Positions 1 to 14,254 of a stretch of DNA of 64,000 bases are shown here, piece after piece. Each line of letters begins with the position of its first letter. Position 1 is the stretch's first letter. Both the position numbers and the translations under genes were made by a program. The DNA is from Ricinus communis (Eukaryota; Streptophyta; Magnoliopsida; Malpighiales; Euphorbiaceae). The notes beneath the pieces are model-generated. The model had not been told where the DNA came from and did not search any database. It was given only the letters and a program-made list of their open reading frames with translations. The stretch is taken from assembly GCF_019578655.1 (NCBI RefSeq), contig NC_063260.1, positions 4,466,501 through 4,530,500 of the forward strand. Reading direction: 5' to 3'.

Positions 1-1310
1 AGGAATTGATGGAGAAAGGCATGTGAGCCAATTATGAGATAGACAAGGATGTCGACATGCCAAAGGATCAGCTTAACTAAAGCAAATATGGACGATAGCT
101 AAGAAAATGTCGTTTCTCTTTTTAGTTTGTGGGTTCTCCACTTCGTAAAGAGAACACTTTCCTCTTCCTTTGGCTTGGGGGCATTTCTTCGTATCCACTA
201 ATTTGCAGAGAAACAGATATGGTGCCTTCTTTTTCTTTGAACTTTTCTTGCTTGTACATATTTATCAAATAATTACAATAGGTGGACCACCATTGAAGCA
301 GTGACCTAGTGGCCAAGAAACAAAAGAAAAAAGAACCCATAAAATATAGGTGAAAGCTTGAGTTCTGGGGTTCAAATTTCAACCCACTCAAAAAAAAAAG
401 TGTGTTAATCAAAGTTCAAATAGCTTGCAAACTATTATTCTTTTAAGACTTTATTGAATGGAGATTTTGTGACAATACGAATAATTTAATGGTAATTCAG
501 AAGTGGTAAGTGTATATTATTCTTTTTAAATCGTTTTCTCTTAAGCAAAAGCGTTAATACCCTTTTATTCATTGCATAAAACTTAATGCAGTTTTGGGCT
601 TCAACATTGAAGTTATAGATTGGACCATCTTGTAAGCAATATGTGGTTTTGGCTTCAACATGAAATTTTTGGACTTTCTTTTCCATTAATTTAACTTTAA
701 GACATGAGAAGTTTTATGATGTTTTTTCTTATATTTTTGTATTTTGAGAGTTACATCACTCACAATTGCGTTTAAATTCACTAACACCGTTAATTTAATA
801 GTTAATTACTTGCGATTCCACTATTATTCAACTTCTTATAAATTTAGCTGTCATTTAAAATCAATCATGCTGATTTTTTAATGTTTAGAAAGATAAATGA
901 AAAAGGAAAAGAAATTCACAATTTGATTTCCTTATAAATTTGGATCAACTTTGTCAAGTTTATGATACTTTGGCAACATCATAGAATTCCACTCCTCTTT
1001 CTAATGAAACCAATTTTAATATGATCTAACTTTATTTAAAATTTAATAACTAAAATTAATAATAATATTAATAAATTTAACATTGTAATTCTCATAATGT
1101 TAAAGTATCATAAGAAAAAGAAAAAACATAAAACTTGTTATGTCAGAAAGTCAAATACAATGTTAAATTTTTATAACTATATATATACATATATATATTG
1201 TATTGCAAGATGAACAATTCAGTTAAGGAAGAATTTTCTTAAACATAAAAGTAGTACTTAGTACTTAGTTGGTGACTCAGCTTTTAAGTATCCATTTTAT
1301 ATAAGAATAT
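1..1310. other. Intergenic, AT-rich, no gene seen
   Basis: Only short open frames without recognisable motifs. A possible tRNA-derived (SINE-like) scrap lies at about 290-400: an A-box-like TGACCTAGTGGCCAAG, a B-box-like GGTTCAAATTTC, then an A run. This SINE reading is weak. Confidence 0.5.
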
Positions 1311-2056
1311 GGGGTAATTACTGTTTAACCCTTGTATTTGTCTATATTATACTAATTATTTCTTGACATTTAAAAAATATATTTTTCATCATTCTATTTT
1401 ATAATTTTATACTAAAAACTTTTTCTGTCAGAATTTCCATTAAACAACCATTAACTAAGTTTGATTTTATACTATTTGCCCTCTGATTTTTGATGGAATA
1501 TACAAATTGCCCCTCATAATTTATTTATTATACTAAAACCTCCTTATCTAATTTTTATAGTGTCTGTACAAAAATAATTAATTGGTGTTCTTTAATTACT
1601 CTAGTTTTTAGCATAATCAAATTCTAGTAAGTTTAAATATCTTAAAAGTATTTATATAAATCTAAATATTGAAAATTCATATAATTTAACTGTTAATTGT
1701 TAAAATAAAATAGATAGTATTATTATTAATTTTATTACAATAGAATTGTAACTTTGATAAGAAGTTTAAGGATTAAATTATATTTTTTTATCAATTTAGA
1801 TCATTAATTACATTGACTTTCAAAATTCAAGGAGATTTTTAATGCAATAAATAAAATATAAGAGGAAATTTGTATATTATACAAAAAATCAGAGGGCAAA
1901 TAGTATAAAATCAAACCTAATTAACGATTCCCTAACAGAAGTTCTAACTAAAAGGGTTTTTAGTATAAAATCAAAAAATAGAAGGATGAAAAAAAATATT
2001 TTTAAATATCAGGGAGTAACTAGTATAATATGAAAAAATACTGAAGGCAAATAGGT
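1311..2056. mobile_element. MITE-like element with long imperfect terminal inverted repeats
   Basis: The left arm (about 1313-1560) reads GGGTAATTACTGTTTAACCC and later CTATTTGCCCTCTGATTTTT. The right arm (about 1855-2056) carries the reverse complement (AAAATCAGAGGGCAAATAG and onward), with repeated AGTATAAAATC blocks in both. No transposase is present. A second family member lies at 50058-50676. Target duplications are not clear because the ends are eroded. Confidence 0.7.
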
Positions 2057-4676
2057 CTAAAAATATTCATATATCAAAAAAATGTGTATCTACATAGTTT
2101 GAGTTATGAAATGATGAAATTCTTGCGCAGCTTGATGTATATAGCATAGTTAATAAGAGAACGATATGTATATATGGTTTTATACTTTGATATTTAGATA
2201 ATTGACACATATTCATACACATATTTTTTTATTTAAAATTAATAAATATGTGTCAATCATTTATCGATTTCGTATATAGATTGGGACATATACTAAATCT
2301 AGACAAAAAAATTTCTATAAAGAATGAAATTAAAATGTTGAAGCCTGTTAAAAGAGGATAAAAGGAACAATATAGCAAAAGGCAGTTAACAAGAGAATTG
2401 TGATGGTAAATTGTATCAGGACCCCGGACCATGGACCATGTAGCTACATAGTTCAAGTGTACGAAACAATATTGTTTAACTAAAAAGGGGAAATATATTT
2501 ACATTTCTTATGTGTGTAGCTTTTATTACAAATTCAAATATAATGCTCTATTTTTGTTGTATCTTGTGTTTTCATAATAGTTTTTCATGGGCTGAAATTT
2601 TCACCTTTTAATATAAATTCAAAAAGTCTTTTTTATTTATTTTTTTAATTCTTCAATATCTTTAATCATTTTTTCAAATTTCTTATTCTAATTCAATTTA
2701 ATTTTTTTTCAGTCTGATTTTATAATTATTTTTTATTTTTCTTTTTAAATTCATACATACATTATTTTTTATTTTTTTGTTACTTTTATTCTAGTAATTT
2801 TTCTCCTTTCTTATTTGTATTTTGATTTTGTAAATTGGATGATTATTAAAATAAGTTGAAAAAATTTCTAGACTAGTTTAAATTATTTAAAATTAACCCA
2901 TTTAGACTAAATTAATTTATTAATTCTTTTATTTTTTTTGAAATTATTAGGTAATTAAAAAGTTAGTAAATACAAAATAAATTAACATTAAGAATGCATA
3001 TTTAATCTTTTATTTTATTTATTTAAATTAAATTAAAATGTATTGTTTTTATTATTTGATAATTATTTATTTTATTTATGTAAATTAAATACAGAACTTT
3101 TTCATTTATATATATATAGTTAACATTTTTATTACTATTTTATATTCATTATTTGTAGTTGTAACGTCCATTTACCTATATGGTTAATGTTCAAGTAATC
3201 TCGTAATGTTCATTATTTATAGTTGTAATGTTTATTATGTGTATGTTTAATATTAATATAATATCGTTATAATGTTCATTTAATATTATTATAATATTCA
3301 TCACCTTTATTTTTAATATTCATTACATCTGCGTTTAATATACATGTAATGTAGTTATTATGTACATTACTCTCATTTTTCTTAGCAATTGATTTTTAAA
3401 ATTATTCTTTTCCTTATTTGGGACAATCTGTTAATAAAATTTATGATATTTATAATGATTATGTACTATATTTATTCGATTGTTAATAAATATTTATCAT
3501 TAATGAATATCATATTTATTAATTGATTCAAACAGACATATATGTAATATAAACATAATATAAATCGTTTTTACAGATAATAAACAAAAGAAAACATTAA
3601 ACTAAAGTTATTTTATAAATATTTATATTATAGTGTACATATTTTTTCAATTAAGTTAACAAACAATTAAAAATTTATATTAAAAATAACATGCAGCACA
3701 GATTTATTCAACATTTAATACAATTTTAATAAATTTAAATTATTTAGAGAAAAACACATCAGCATATGAAGCATGTTCCATCAGCGTCTGAGGCACGCGT
3801 ATATCTAGACCAAATCACATAGATGCATGGTCCGGGTCCATATTATAAGAATCCAATTGCGATGCGGGCCTCTAAAAGTCTAAATTAATTGTTTTAGACC
3901 ATGAGCTTCAATTAGCCATAGGCCGGTGGCATATTTAGATATAGACCAAGACTGTGTAGGCCCAGACAGTAACCAAAATTTTATAAGCACTTGGCTGTAT
4001 CAAAGGTCCAGTTATCAGAGCAATTAAACACTAATTAAATGATGTTCAATAAAGACACTAATCAGATTGGTGAATATCATCTAGAAAGGATTTTATTGTC
4101 ACCACCACAACTAAAAGACTTAAGGGACAGGAATTATATAAAGAAAATTTTAAATTGCAGAAATCATCTAATGGCTGAATATTTGCCACAGGTTCTACCA
4201 CCTTTAAGATATCATCTAATTATATGGCTCTTCAAAGATATTAGTCCCATTCAGCACTGCTTTCTGAAGTAGGGATTACAATTTTAATTTTTCTTTTGTT
4301 TTTTTAAGAGACTCCAACAGTAAGTTCTGAAAGAAGTTGGGTTTTATAGGGATTTTCAAAAGCCAAATTTAACCAACAAAAAAAGAATAAAAAATCAAAA
4401 GCTACACCAAACTGAGCAAACAAAAGATACAACCACATATATACAATAATAGAATGACAACTAAATTGTCATTTGGAAAAGGAACACTAGCAGAATTGAT
4501 TCACTAACTTGCATAGAAATAATATGGTACATAACTTTGAAAAAACCTGTCATTTTCAAGCGGATTATACAAGCTCACACCCGTGAACATTTCACTATGT
4601 ACAAACACATCATGGTTAACAACAGCTAACAGTGCTGAGAAAGCACAAACCATTTACAGAGAAATCTGCAACAGAT
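2057..4676. other. Intergenic, AT-rich, low complexity
   Basis: No coding sequence recognised. 3150-3370 is built from recurrent TAATGTTCAT-like words. A GC-richer patch lies at 3770-3970. The motif CCGGACCATG near 2425 recurs inverted as CATGGTCCGG near 3828. 4277-4676 lies downstream of the CAP-G stop and should hold its 3' UTR; the polyadenylation site was not pinned down. Confidence 0.5.
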
Positions 4677-7600
4677 TCACTCCCCATATTGCTCGGACCC
4701 ATCAGAATCCTCCCCTGATGTCACCTCTGAAGCTTCTTCCACCTCATCATCACATTCTTCTATTCTGACGACTCTGTTGGCAGTCAACTTATTCAGGGCT
4801 GCAGTCTTACTTGCTCTCTGCGATCGGCTGGCGACACTGGTCTGAACAACAGTGGTGGGTGAGGTTTCTTCATCATCAGAAGAAGTTTCGCCCTCCCTGC
4901 TAACTCGTCTTCTAGCGCGAGTTAGCTTAGATGATCGAGATAGGGCTGGTGTTTGAGGCATTGCAGCAGAGCTAGCAATATCCAATTTTAAGTCCAGTTC
5001 CAACCTCCCTAACAACATATACACGATCAGTGGAAAGGAGACAAAGGAAGCTAGCTAAATAGTTCTTACTATTTCACAACATAATTAAGAGAGCAAAATA
5101 GATTATGCATGAGCAGCTGAAAGTTAAGAAAATTCATTGATCAGACTAGGAAAATGAATTCGAGTTTGTAGAGGAACTTGATATCAGGCTCCCATTAAAA
5201 TACCAAATATAACTACAAAGCAAGCAGTACGTAAAGATCACACTCAAGAGCAACTAATCCTTTCTCTTAGAGATTCATATTATATTTCAATTGGTTATAT
5301 TTTCAGCTTCAATCTTGTAATTTACTTCTTGCTACCTATAAAATTAAATACCCAAAAGGTGCTAAAGATGTATTCTAGCTTTTGTCAGGAAAAGAGACTT
5401 TACCCAAAATAAGATTAATTTGATCTTGAAGTAGTTCCTCATCTGGTTGCCTATCTAATGACTTGAGATGTTCAGCCATTCGCTTCAACTCCTTCATAAG
5501 ATCTTTATCTGCTATTACGGATTCAGCTACGCGATTCAAGAGCCGCCTCATTAATTTTACTGCTCCTTGTTCAGACGACCGAAAATGAAGCAAGACAACT
5601 ATCCTACTTAGTGCAGAGATGTATGACCTCTCAGCAGGTGTCTTCTTGCCAGAAAAGCCTGCCACCTTAACAAAACACAAGAATAATAAACTTAAGATGT
5701 CTGGCACCTCAACACAGCTCAAGAGGTACATATAATTTCAAACGTGGTATGAGAAGCCAAATTCTCCATCAATTATATATCAACTGCTGAATAATTTCAC
5801 TTTGAAATTAACCACATGCATAATGTAGTTTTTCAACTGCATCAGTTGTATACCTCCTAAAGATATATATATATCAAGTCTGAACACAAGAACTAAATAA
5901 AACTAAATTTAAAGATCTGGTATTAACAAATGAAAACTTCCAGTTATTTCAATTTAGTTTCCTTCCACAGAAAACCAGACTGACCCACAAATATCTCGTA
6001 TATGAGGCTCTCATCTTCATGCTGGGTTTCATTTTCGATATCACACATTCGTGATTGAAAACAGTTTAAAAATTTATCAAAAGCAAATTTCGTGGTTTAG
6101 CCTCCCAAGTCCAAACCACTCACACCCGCAGGCAGCAAAGTTCAAATCATTCCAAGTTTGTCATCATAAAGTGCTAAGTTTCCAACAACTGAACAAAAAA
6201 CAAATACCTAAATATCCACATAAGTTAGAAAGTCAGGACACAATGCAACTAGATTTGCCTGATATACCAACACTCTAGCAGTCTGCCTCATCGAGGGTTC
6301 TAATATTGAATATCTATACATGGCTAAGAAGATTATACTTGATGCCACAGCACATTCATCTATAAGACTATAAGTTGAGAGAAAGAAGTTTTATATATAC
6401 TCAAGAACTCTCCTCTTGCTTGCCGGCAATCGCTCAAAGCAAAATATACTTTCAAGGGGGATATACCCATGTAAATGGCCACCAAAAGATATTCATGCAT
6501 CAACACTAATAATTAGCTTCAGATCATGGAATAAGAAGTGAAATTCTAGAAGTAAAAACTAATGATTTGTAATCTTCACGACTCATTGTTATCTTGAGAT
6601 AAAAGCTTCAGTTGCAAAAGGTCACCTCAGCAGCTATACGTATTGCAAGTCCCTCATCTCCACATTCAAATGAAGATTGCAGAGAGCTGTCTACTGTTTC
6701 TGGAAATTCCATACTACCATTTTCATCCTCAATTTCAGTTTTTCTCACAAACAACGGGGCCTGCATCATTTGCAGCATAAACCGTGAAGCTTGGACTGCC
6801 CGCTTACGCATATTAGATACCACAGAGCTAGAACCTCCAGCATTGCCATAAATGCCTGGCCACATGGAACGCATGACTGGAACAAACGCCTTGGACAAAC
6901 ATTTCTGCATTTGCCAGCATTGAAATATCAATGGAATTAAAATAAAAGGAAGCATATGATTTTATCCCCCATAAAATAACCAATATCAGATATCATCAAA
7001 TGTTAAACACTTGCCTTATGATTAGCTGAGAGGCAAGGATAATGCTCGAAGAAGACAGATAAGCACTGCTTCAACCTGAGAAGTAAGCAAAAAAAACACA
7101 AGTTAAAGATTATCTCCAGAAGATAATAATAATTATCAAAAAGCAATGGTCACAGAAATTCCACCTTTCTAGGTCCTTTGTTTCATTGCTGAAATAAAGA
7201 ATAATGAGCTTGACTAAGAGTAAAGGATGTAAAGGAGTTGGTATGCTTGCATAGTTCTCACTCAGAAGAAGAATCTTAGCAAACCCCTCACCAAGAATGC
7301 CTTGCACTGTCTCATTTTCATCGCCTTCTCCAGATTTGGTCCAATCACTTCTGTCAAGACCAGCATATAAGAGATCAAGTAATTCAACATCTAAGTTGTC
7401 ATCAGGATCAGAAAAGTTCACAGGATTAAATGCCATCTTATTTTCCTGAACTTGAGATGCATGATCCAACCCCAGAGCCTTGTCAACTTCCTGGGGACCA
7501 TGCCACATGCAAATATCAACTAATGCCTTAGAAGCCATTGTACTTATTGGAGCAGGACCCTTAGCAAAAGAAAGCCTAAGCTGCTTCACTAGTTCTTCAC

Positions 7601-10600
7601 TTGGCTTCTTCTCTAACAAGCCAAAAAGACCAAGACACCTGATGGCAACCCTTTGCACATCCAAGTGAATGTGTTTTGCCTGCATCCATAGTTCAGAGTC
7701 TTCAGACCACTAACAATCTTAGAGAAAGAGCTTAAAGAAACAATACACGGACACTATCAATTGGACACATAAGGCCTGCTGTACATATTTTGATGAGCCC
7801 ATAATGCCTAAGCTCAAAGACAATTCTAGGTTGCTGTACAAAGAAATAAAGGAACAAATTCTTTACTTTCTAAATTACCTATGTACATAAATACCAGAAA
7901 GCACATTGACAAACTTACATAAGACATAGCTTAATTTGACTGTTGAAAGAGCAATAATCAGACACTATGCATTGTAACCTCATTGATACATAAATGCAAG
8001 ATAGGTCATACATTCATTCCCAAGTTCAATCATCACACAATACAATTCAATTCAACACAGCCTGTCAAGTCCGGTTCACAAAGAGCTTGAGAATCGCTAG
8101 CAAGAGAACGAAGGGAAAAAGAAAAGAACATGAAATGCAATATATGCATACCCCAGGAAGCAATAAAGATTGAAGCAGCTCAGCGGGTTCAATAGCTTTG
8201 CCTTGAAGCCAGTGCATTGCTTTTGCATTTTCCAAGAGAAGACCAGTAACAGCCAGGCAGTGCATCCACTGCATGAAGTCTGCTATTCTCTCCCTGCAAG
8301 GTCGAGCCAGCTCTTCTATAATCCCAAGAACAATTTCTTCAAATTCACCAGTGACAGCATGGACTTTCTTCGCCAAACTGGACACTGCATCTGCCCACTC
8401 TTTGTCACCGCCAATGTTTATTCCATCTCCTATTACAACCCGGTTTCCTTCGTCATCCACTTCATGGTCAAGTGGCTTGTGCAGTAGTTCCTGCACAAAT
8501 AAACTTGCAACTTTCCTGCTTGTAGAATCAGAAAAATCAAGCATTGCACCAAGCAATAGTAGCTGACGCGATGCAAAGCGATAATTTGATCCTGAAAATA
8601 TTAAGGTCAAATTAGAGTATGCAATGCAGCGGCATATAAAACTCATGTACGCAATAGGATGCCACTTACCTGCATCTATATGAGCTTTGACTAAATCTAC
8701 ATAATCAGAAACTGTTGCAGGGAGTATCCTTTCTAGAAGGTCATTGCTATCTGAAGCTGCAGCCGCATATACTGCAGCTTCAGTGCCCATTGTTGCAGCA
8801 GCATCAGAACCTTTTTCCTGTTCAGACACATAACATGTCTTAATCAGAGGGCATGATTTCATACTTATAGCTTCAGATGATAGTTTTAGTTCGACTATAT
8901 CCCAAAATAGAATGCCAAAAGTATTTGGAATATTTTTTGGGGAATTGAAACTAAAACATCTTTAGCATAACTTGACTTCAGAAATGACTCATCAAAAAAC
9001 TTCATAGAAAATCATCCTAAGGTAGTTAGATATACATATATGAAAACAGGTGTAACCTTGTACATTCATGAAGCAAAATATTCTCAAGACACCGATAAAA
9101 AGTGATCCAATGAGACACGAAATAAAAAGATTAGCATTCTGCAAGATAGCTTCAATCATGCCGCTCCTTTCCACCCTTCCTCAATATAAACACAAAACCA
9201 AATATCCAGTCGAAAAAAGTGAGAAACAAAGAAAAACTACCAACAGACTTACTTGTGCTTCAGTCTGCAAGTGCCTACACACTGTCTTCCAATAAATTGC
9301 AAACTCTGGCTCCATTAAATGGATACTTGCAGTGGAGTTTGCTGATTCTCCTAGCATAAATATGAGAAACCATTAGGATGCTGATTAACAACACAAGCCA
9401 TGCAAAGACAAATCCTGGAGAAGAGAGAACTGCTTAAGCCTCTAGCGTGACACAAAGAACTGACATGAGGAGCCACGCGAGCAACCACACAGAAGAACAT
9501 GTTTTCGGATGTTTACGAGTACAGTAACTAGTCCTTGAGACATAAATAGCGATTCAAATGGCTTTTAATCAAAATGATTCATTCTTCAGAACATTTGATA
9601 AAATGTGCAAAATAAATCAACAAAACTAAAAAAAAAATTCTACATTCATTGAAAAATTATAAACAAAGGGATCAATATATTGCACCCTGTAAGATTTGCC
9701 CCTTCGTGACTCATTTAACTCCACTATTCCCTTCCTCTCCAAGAACAAAAGCTTCTCAATAAACTAAGCCTCAGCATGCAGTTTGGTCTGGAAGCCGAAA
9801 ATCGCCTCCAACATTCCATCATCCCCATTTGTAAAATTCCAATATAAAGAAATTCACCAATTAATCAAGATGATCATTTTCTCTTTTGGTCCTTGAGAAG
9901 CTATCAAAAACTTGAATTATGATAATAAGGATGCTGATGATCCAAACACCATAATTTTAGCAATGCTTGACTAAGCAAAAGATACATGTAGAATCAAAAT
10001 GGAAGCTGGAAGCTGCAATCCTCTCACAGATGTGCACTATATTGTAAAAGGCAATAAAACCAGTGACAATGAGAGAATAAGAATGAACAAGAAATGCTTC
10101 CTTGGAACTATTTGAGCAAATGAAAAGCTCCACTAACCTTCATTTTCAGCATGGGCCAATGATACATACTGGTGGATACTTTGGCCATCACATAATTTTA
10201 CTAATCCATCTTTTAAAAGAGCAGCCATCACAGATTCCCCAACTGACTCGTAGGTTTCAACGTCAAGGTACTTGAGAAGTTCTATAGGATCATCGTTGCA
10301 GCACTTAAAAAGCCACTCATCTCTCATTAATTTTAAACATTCTTTTGAAACAGCTATAGAACGATCCCCAAGGCCTCTGTGAAGTATTACTGTCCTTTGC
10401 TTTATACTATCAAAAAGAAGGGAAAACAAAATGGTAAAAACTAATATGTAATGAACAAGTAATTGCATAGCAATTAATGGACTAAAATTGAAGTTAGACC
10501 ATTGCTTAAAATTTCTTAACAGCAAGAACAACTAAAACATTATCAAAAATGTACTGGGACTGGTTGAAAATTAAAGCATAAATCTAAAACTACATCTTTA

Positions 10601-11939
10601 AGTTCACCTGAGACTTTGAAGAGGGAACTTATCAGCTAGAACATAATATGCAGCCTTGCGGACAGACTCACTCACATCCATAGTGCAATTAATGATAGCA
10701 AGTGAGGTTGCATTTGATGGTGGCAAAGCTAAAACAATTGTCTTGCGAACCTCCTGGAAACATTTCAGAGTTAAGCTTCCAACTCATGAATTTCCTTAAA
10801 ATTCTAAATCACTATGCTATACTGCATGACAAGTGTTACGAGAGATATAACAATTACTAATTTCATATTATTTAAATCAAAGCTTTGCCATAAGAAATTT
10901 TCATCCTTCCAGGAATATTATTTCTGTAATTTTCAGTAAACTTTAAAAGCATTCGGACAAAAATATTCACTATGCATTATTATACTTTAAAGTTCCAGTC
11001 TTTGAAAGCGATCACGGAATTATTTATGGACTAAATAAGTGACTACTATCCTAAACTTTCAAACTAGAAAGATGATAGAGATTTCTTTGGTCACATGCTC
11101 TTGTTTGAAATAAATCATATGCAAATTCAATTGAATTCTTACAAAATCATGTCAATTTTGGCACGATTGCATTTCAAATTAAATGCTAGGCGCTTTTCAA
11201 ACATGATACCAAGTAAAAATCATAACAAGTTCAAGTTTCTTCTAAATTCTGGAATTAAATTTTTTTTTTTTAAAAAGGAAGGAAGGCGAGGAGTGACTCA
11301 CCGCATTGCCCTCAAGAGGAAGCAGTTGAAGGAATAAATCAAGAATATCACTATTCTCACTATCATTAACAAACCGCGAAAGTGACCTGATTGCAAATGT
11401 ACGGATAATCGGAACTTTATCTCCCACTCTTAACTTCATGCATTCTATCACTTCATCCCAGACATCGTCGCTCACTTCAGCATCATCCGGCAGCCTCATA
11501 ATTATCTACACAGCCAAAGAAAAACACACACACAGAGACACACAATTATGGGTCCAACTAAACAGATACATTAAATAAAAAACGCAAACAAAGAGTTATT
11601 GATATTGTTAACCTCGGAGATGATCTGGCAAGCCCTAAACCTAGCGGTTTTACTAGCAGCAACAGCAGCAACAAGTAAGAACTTGAGAAACTCTTCGAGG
11701 AACGCGTTGTCGTTGCCAGTGGTGGCGAAGAGTGAAATGAAGCGTATTACGCGCTCAGCGGAAGGGACCCGGCGTTGGATGTGGAAAATAGGAGTTAGGG
11801 TTTTGAAAAAGGAATTTGAGAAGGACGATTGTGATTTTGATCGGACGGTCAAGAGTTCTTTCAGTTTCCGAATGTGCGTTGCGTTTGTGGTCTTGATTTC
11901 GTCTAGGATTTTAGCTATTTTCTCTTCTATTTCTCTCAT
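4677..11939 (-). CDS. CAPG: Condensin complex subunit 3 (CAP-G / YCG1 family)
   Basis: Non-SMC HEAT-repeat subunit of condensin I, which compacts and resolves mitotic chromosomes. I joined 12 exons on the minus strand: 11939-11613, 11505-11302, 10753-10608, 10406-10138, 9350-9253, 8817-8670, 8591-8152, 7679-7165, 7075-7015, 6904-6626, 5665-5404, 5008-4677. Total 3081 nt, 1026 aa, frame open throughout, close to the usual plant length of about 1050 aa. Helical HEAT-type segments fill residues 1-350. The conserved CAP-G (Cnd3-type) core lies at about 400-720 (LDVQRVAIRCLGLFGLLE near 550). A basic, Ser-rich stretch and an acidic tail ending DSDGSEQYGE occupy 930-1026. The start is the first ATG (MREIEEKIAK); the frame stays open upstream but has no ATG. 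All introns are GT-AG except intron 9 (6905-7014), which begins GC. The promoter carries TGGGCC motifs. Family assignment is from recognised protein similarity. Confidence 0.95.
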
Positions 11940-12059
11940 CTCTGAAGCCACTTCACTTTGTGTTTCCTCTGGTTCTCTCTGTACACAGAAGAGATCTGTA
12001 TGGCGTTCTCGCTTCCTTTTGATTTTCGTGTTTTTTTGAATTCGAGCGGGAGTTGTTTT

Positions 12060-12145
12060 ACGAGTTTCTTTTAATGGGCTTATTATTGGGCCTGGCCTGA
12101 TTTTTAAATAGCACCGTTTTCAGTCATAGCAAAGGCCCAAATAGA
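12060..12145 (-). promoter_or_regulatory. Proximal promoter of CAP-G with site II (TGGGCC) motifs
   Basis: Within about 200 bp upstream of the CAP-G ATG there are two TGGGCC/GGCCCA motifs (12086-12092 and 12134-12139), a TGGGCT-type match near 12074-12080, and an AACGG core (plus-strand CCGTT, 12114-12118). Site II motifs bind TCP factors and are common in proliferation genes; AACGG is the core of mitosis-specific MYB3R elements. The motifs are seen directly; their function is inferred from a gene needed in dividing cells. Confidence 0.45.
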
Positions 12146-14254
12146 ATTTATGCAAACACCACAACAATTACAGGAAGCAATACGATACAATTGTTTTTTT
12201 TTTTTTTTTTTTTTGTTTTTTTAAAAGCTGCTTGTTATAGAAAGTATATCTTTTTCTCTTAAAACTCGAATTTCAAAAAATATATAAAATAAATTAATTA
12301 ATTAAAAGCGCATGGTAAAAATAATATCAAACCGACCCACATGTAACAGGTTTTGATAAAATTACAGAGAATGGGTGGATTAGTTAGAGAGCAAAAGAAA
12401 ACAAATTAATGAACATGGAATATTCACTTAAACATAAGTACAATGAAAAAATTGATTCTTTGTATTCTTGTCTAATTATTAGGTAATGGAAAAGAAAGAT
12501 TGTTCTTTTTGCTAATGCATTGGAACAAGGAGAAAGAAGGCCTGCTAAAAGGTAACATGGCTGCATCAGCTTCCAATGAACGTGGCTGGCACTTAAAAAA
12601 GCTCTTTTATATTCCTTATCTTTTGGAACTAGGATAATTAATTAGGATTTTGAAAATTTAATAAAGTTTGGGAATTAATTATTAATTTGCTCCAAAATAA
12701 AGACCCTTAGTCTTAGCACTACCATTAGATTAACATTTCTTTTTTGTAATTCTTTTAGTTGGAGTATCATCATCATCCATCATGTTACATCTTTATTGTT
12801 TGATTACAAATAAACTTCATAACTTGATTCTTTTGATTCACTTATTGGTTCTTTTACCTAAAATCATACTTTTAATAAATTAACTTATAGTTTATTATAT
12901 TAACAATATGCATTACATTATTATAATACTATTAGTTTATAACTCACGTGACAAAAATAAAATATATTAATATTATATTAAAAAAAGAATAAATATGGCA
13001 CATTAGTAGAATATGTGCCAAATCAACCTCATGCTACCAAAAAAATTAACTGTATTATGATAATACATTTAATTAATTTTATTATAATAAATCAAATTTA
13101 TTAAATTATTTATGTACTTTAAAATAAAATAAAAAGTCAACCGATATGCATATATTTTTATATATTTTGTTTTACTTATATTTCGCAACATAATATTTCT
13201 TTTAGGGATAAAAGTTCATTGGCATATTCCCTAACGAAAAAGGAAAAAGAAAATCATTTATGTTTCATAATAAAAGTATAAATAATTCTTTACTTTTCAT
13301 AATATCAGATACTATGGTAGAGAATTCAAATCTTAAATGTTTAGATTGTTTTTGGGTGACTTTGTATAAGGAATATATACAAATTGCACTCAATGCATCA
13401 TTACACGAAATTTCCAAACATTCATTCCCTTTGTACTATATTGTCCTGCAAAATTCCCCCATCCATATGAAAGAATAAAAGAAGCAATTTGTTCATAGCA
13501 ACCATTGGTTTAAAGTCTATGCACACTAAGAAAGCACCAAAGCTACAACCTTTTTTATCCAACAAGGCGATTGCTTCAAGAGGAAAACTCTCTTTATCAT
13601 CCTGTATAGAACATTGGTTTTGGATTTTTAAAAAAGAAATAACACTTAAAAAATTAGAATATGTTCTTTGTGCTATTAAAAAAGAAAGAAAGAAGGAAAC
13701 CCATTGTAACCATCATCATCCAATGTGGATGAGTAGATTTGAGAGAATCAAAGAGGGGTGCCAGATGCTACCAATTATGGGCCTAAAGAAAGACAAGTTG
13801 GACAGCAAATGGCCAAGCACCAACAAATGAGTTCTGCCTAAATTTCCTCTCTAAGTGCATCTATAACAATGTAACACAATGCCTAAGCAACATTCCTTGT
13901 CTACATCTAAATTGAAAAGTGTTTTTCTTTTCTTTTTCTTTTTTATTTATTTTTCCTTTTGCTTTGCCTGTTTCTTGATTTCTTTTAGGATTGGGAAACT
14001 GAAAAACTGGGGTCCATTTTGTTGTAGACATGGCAAGTTATGTGAAAAAAGAAAGGCATAAATTTAACTTTATCTATCCAATGATCCAAAATTAAGGGAA
14101 AGTCAGAAATTTAAAATTCAAGGGATAAAATAAAAAATCTTTATATTGAAAATGGAAGTGCAAATCATAGAGGAGCAATTGTAATTCTATAAAAAAAATA
14201 TAATTGAACTTCTATTATAGACTTTAGTGATAATTATTAGGCATCATTAAAATA
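12146..14254. other. Intergenic, no gene seen
   Basis: AT-rich sequence with a T homopolymer run near 12194-12221. Short open frames at 13260-13478 and 13489-13830 have no recognisable domain or splice support. Confidence 0.5.

Noticed and set aside
11940..11951. CAP-G start upstream of MREIEEK at a GTG codon
   Set aside because: The frame is open upstream but has no ATG; the first ATG in frame is at 11939, so that start was chosen.
13489..14061. Two short plus-strand open frames as a small gene
   Set aside because: No recognisable domain, no splice structure, and composition typical of the surrounding intergenic DNA.
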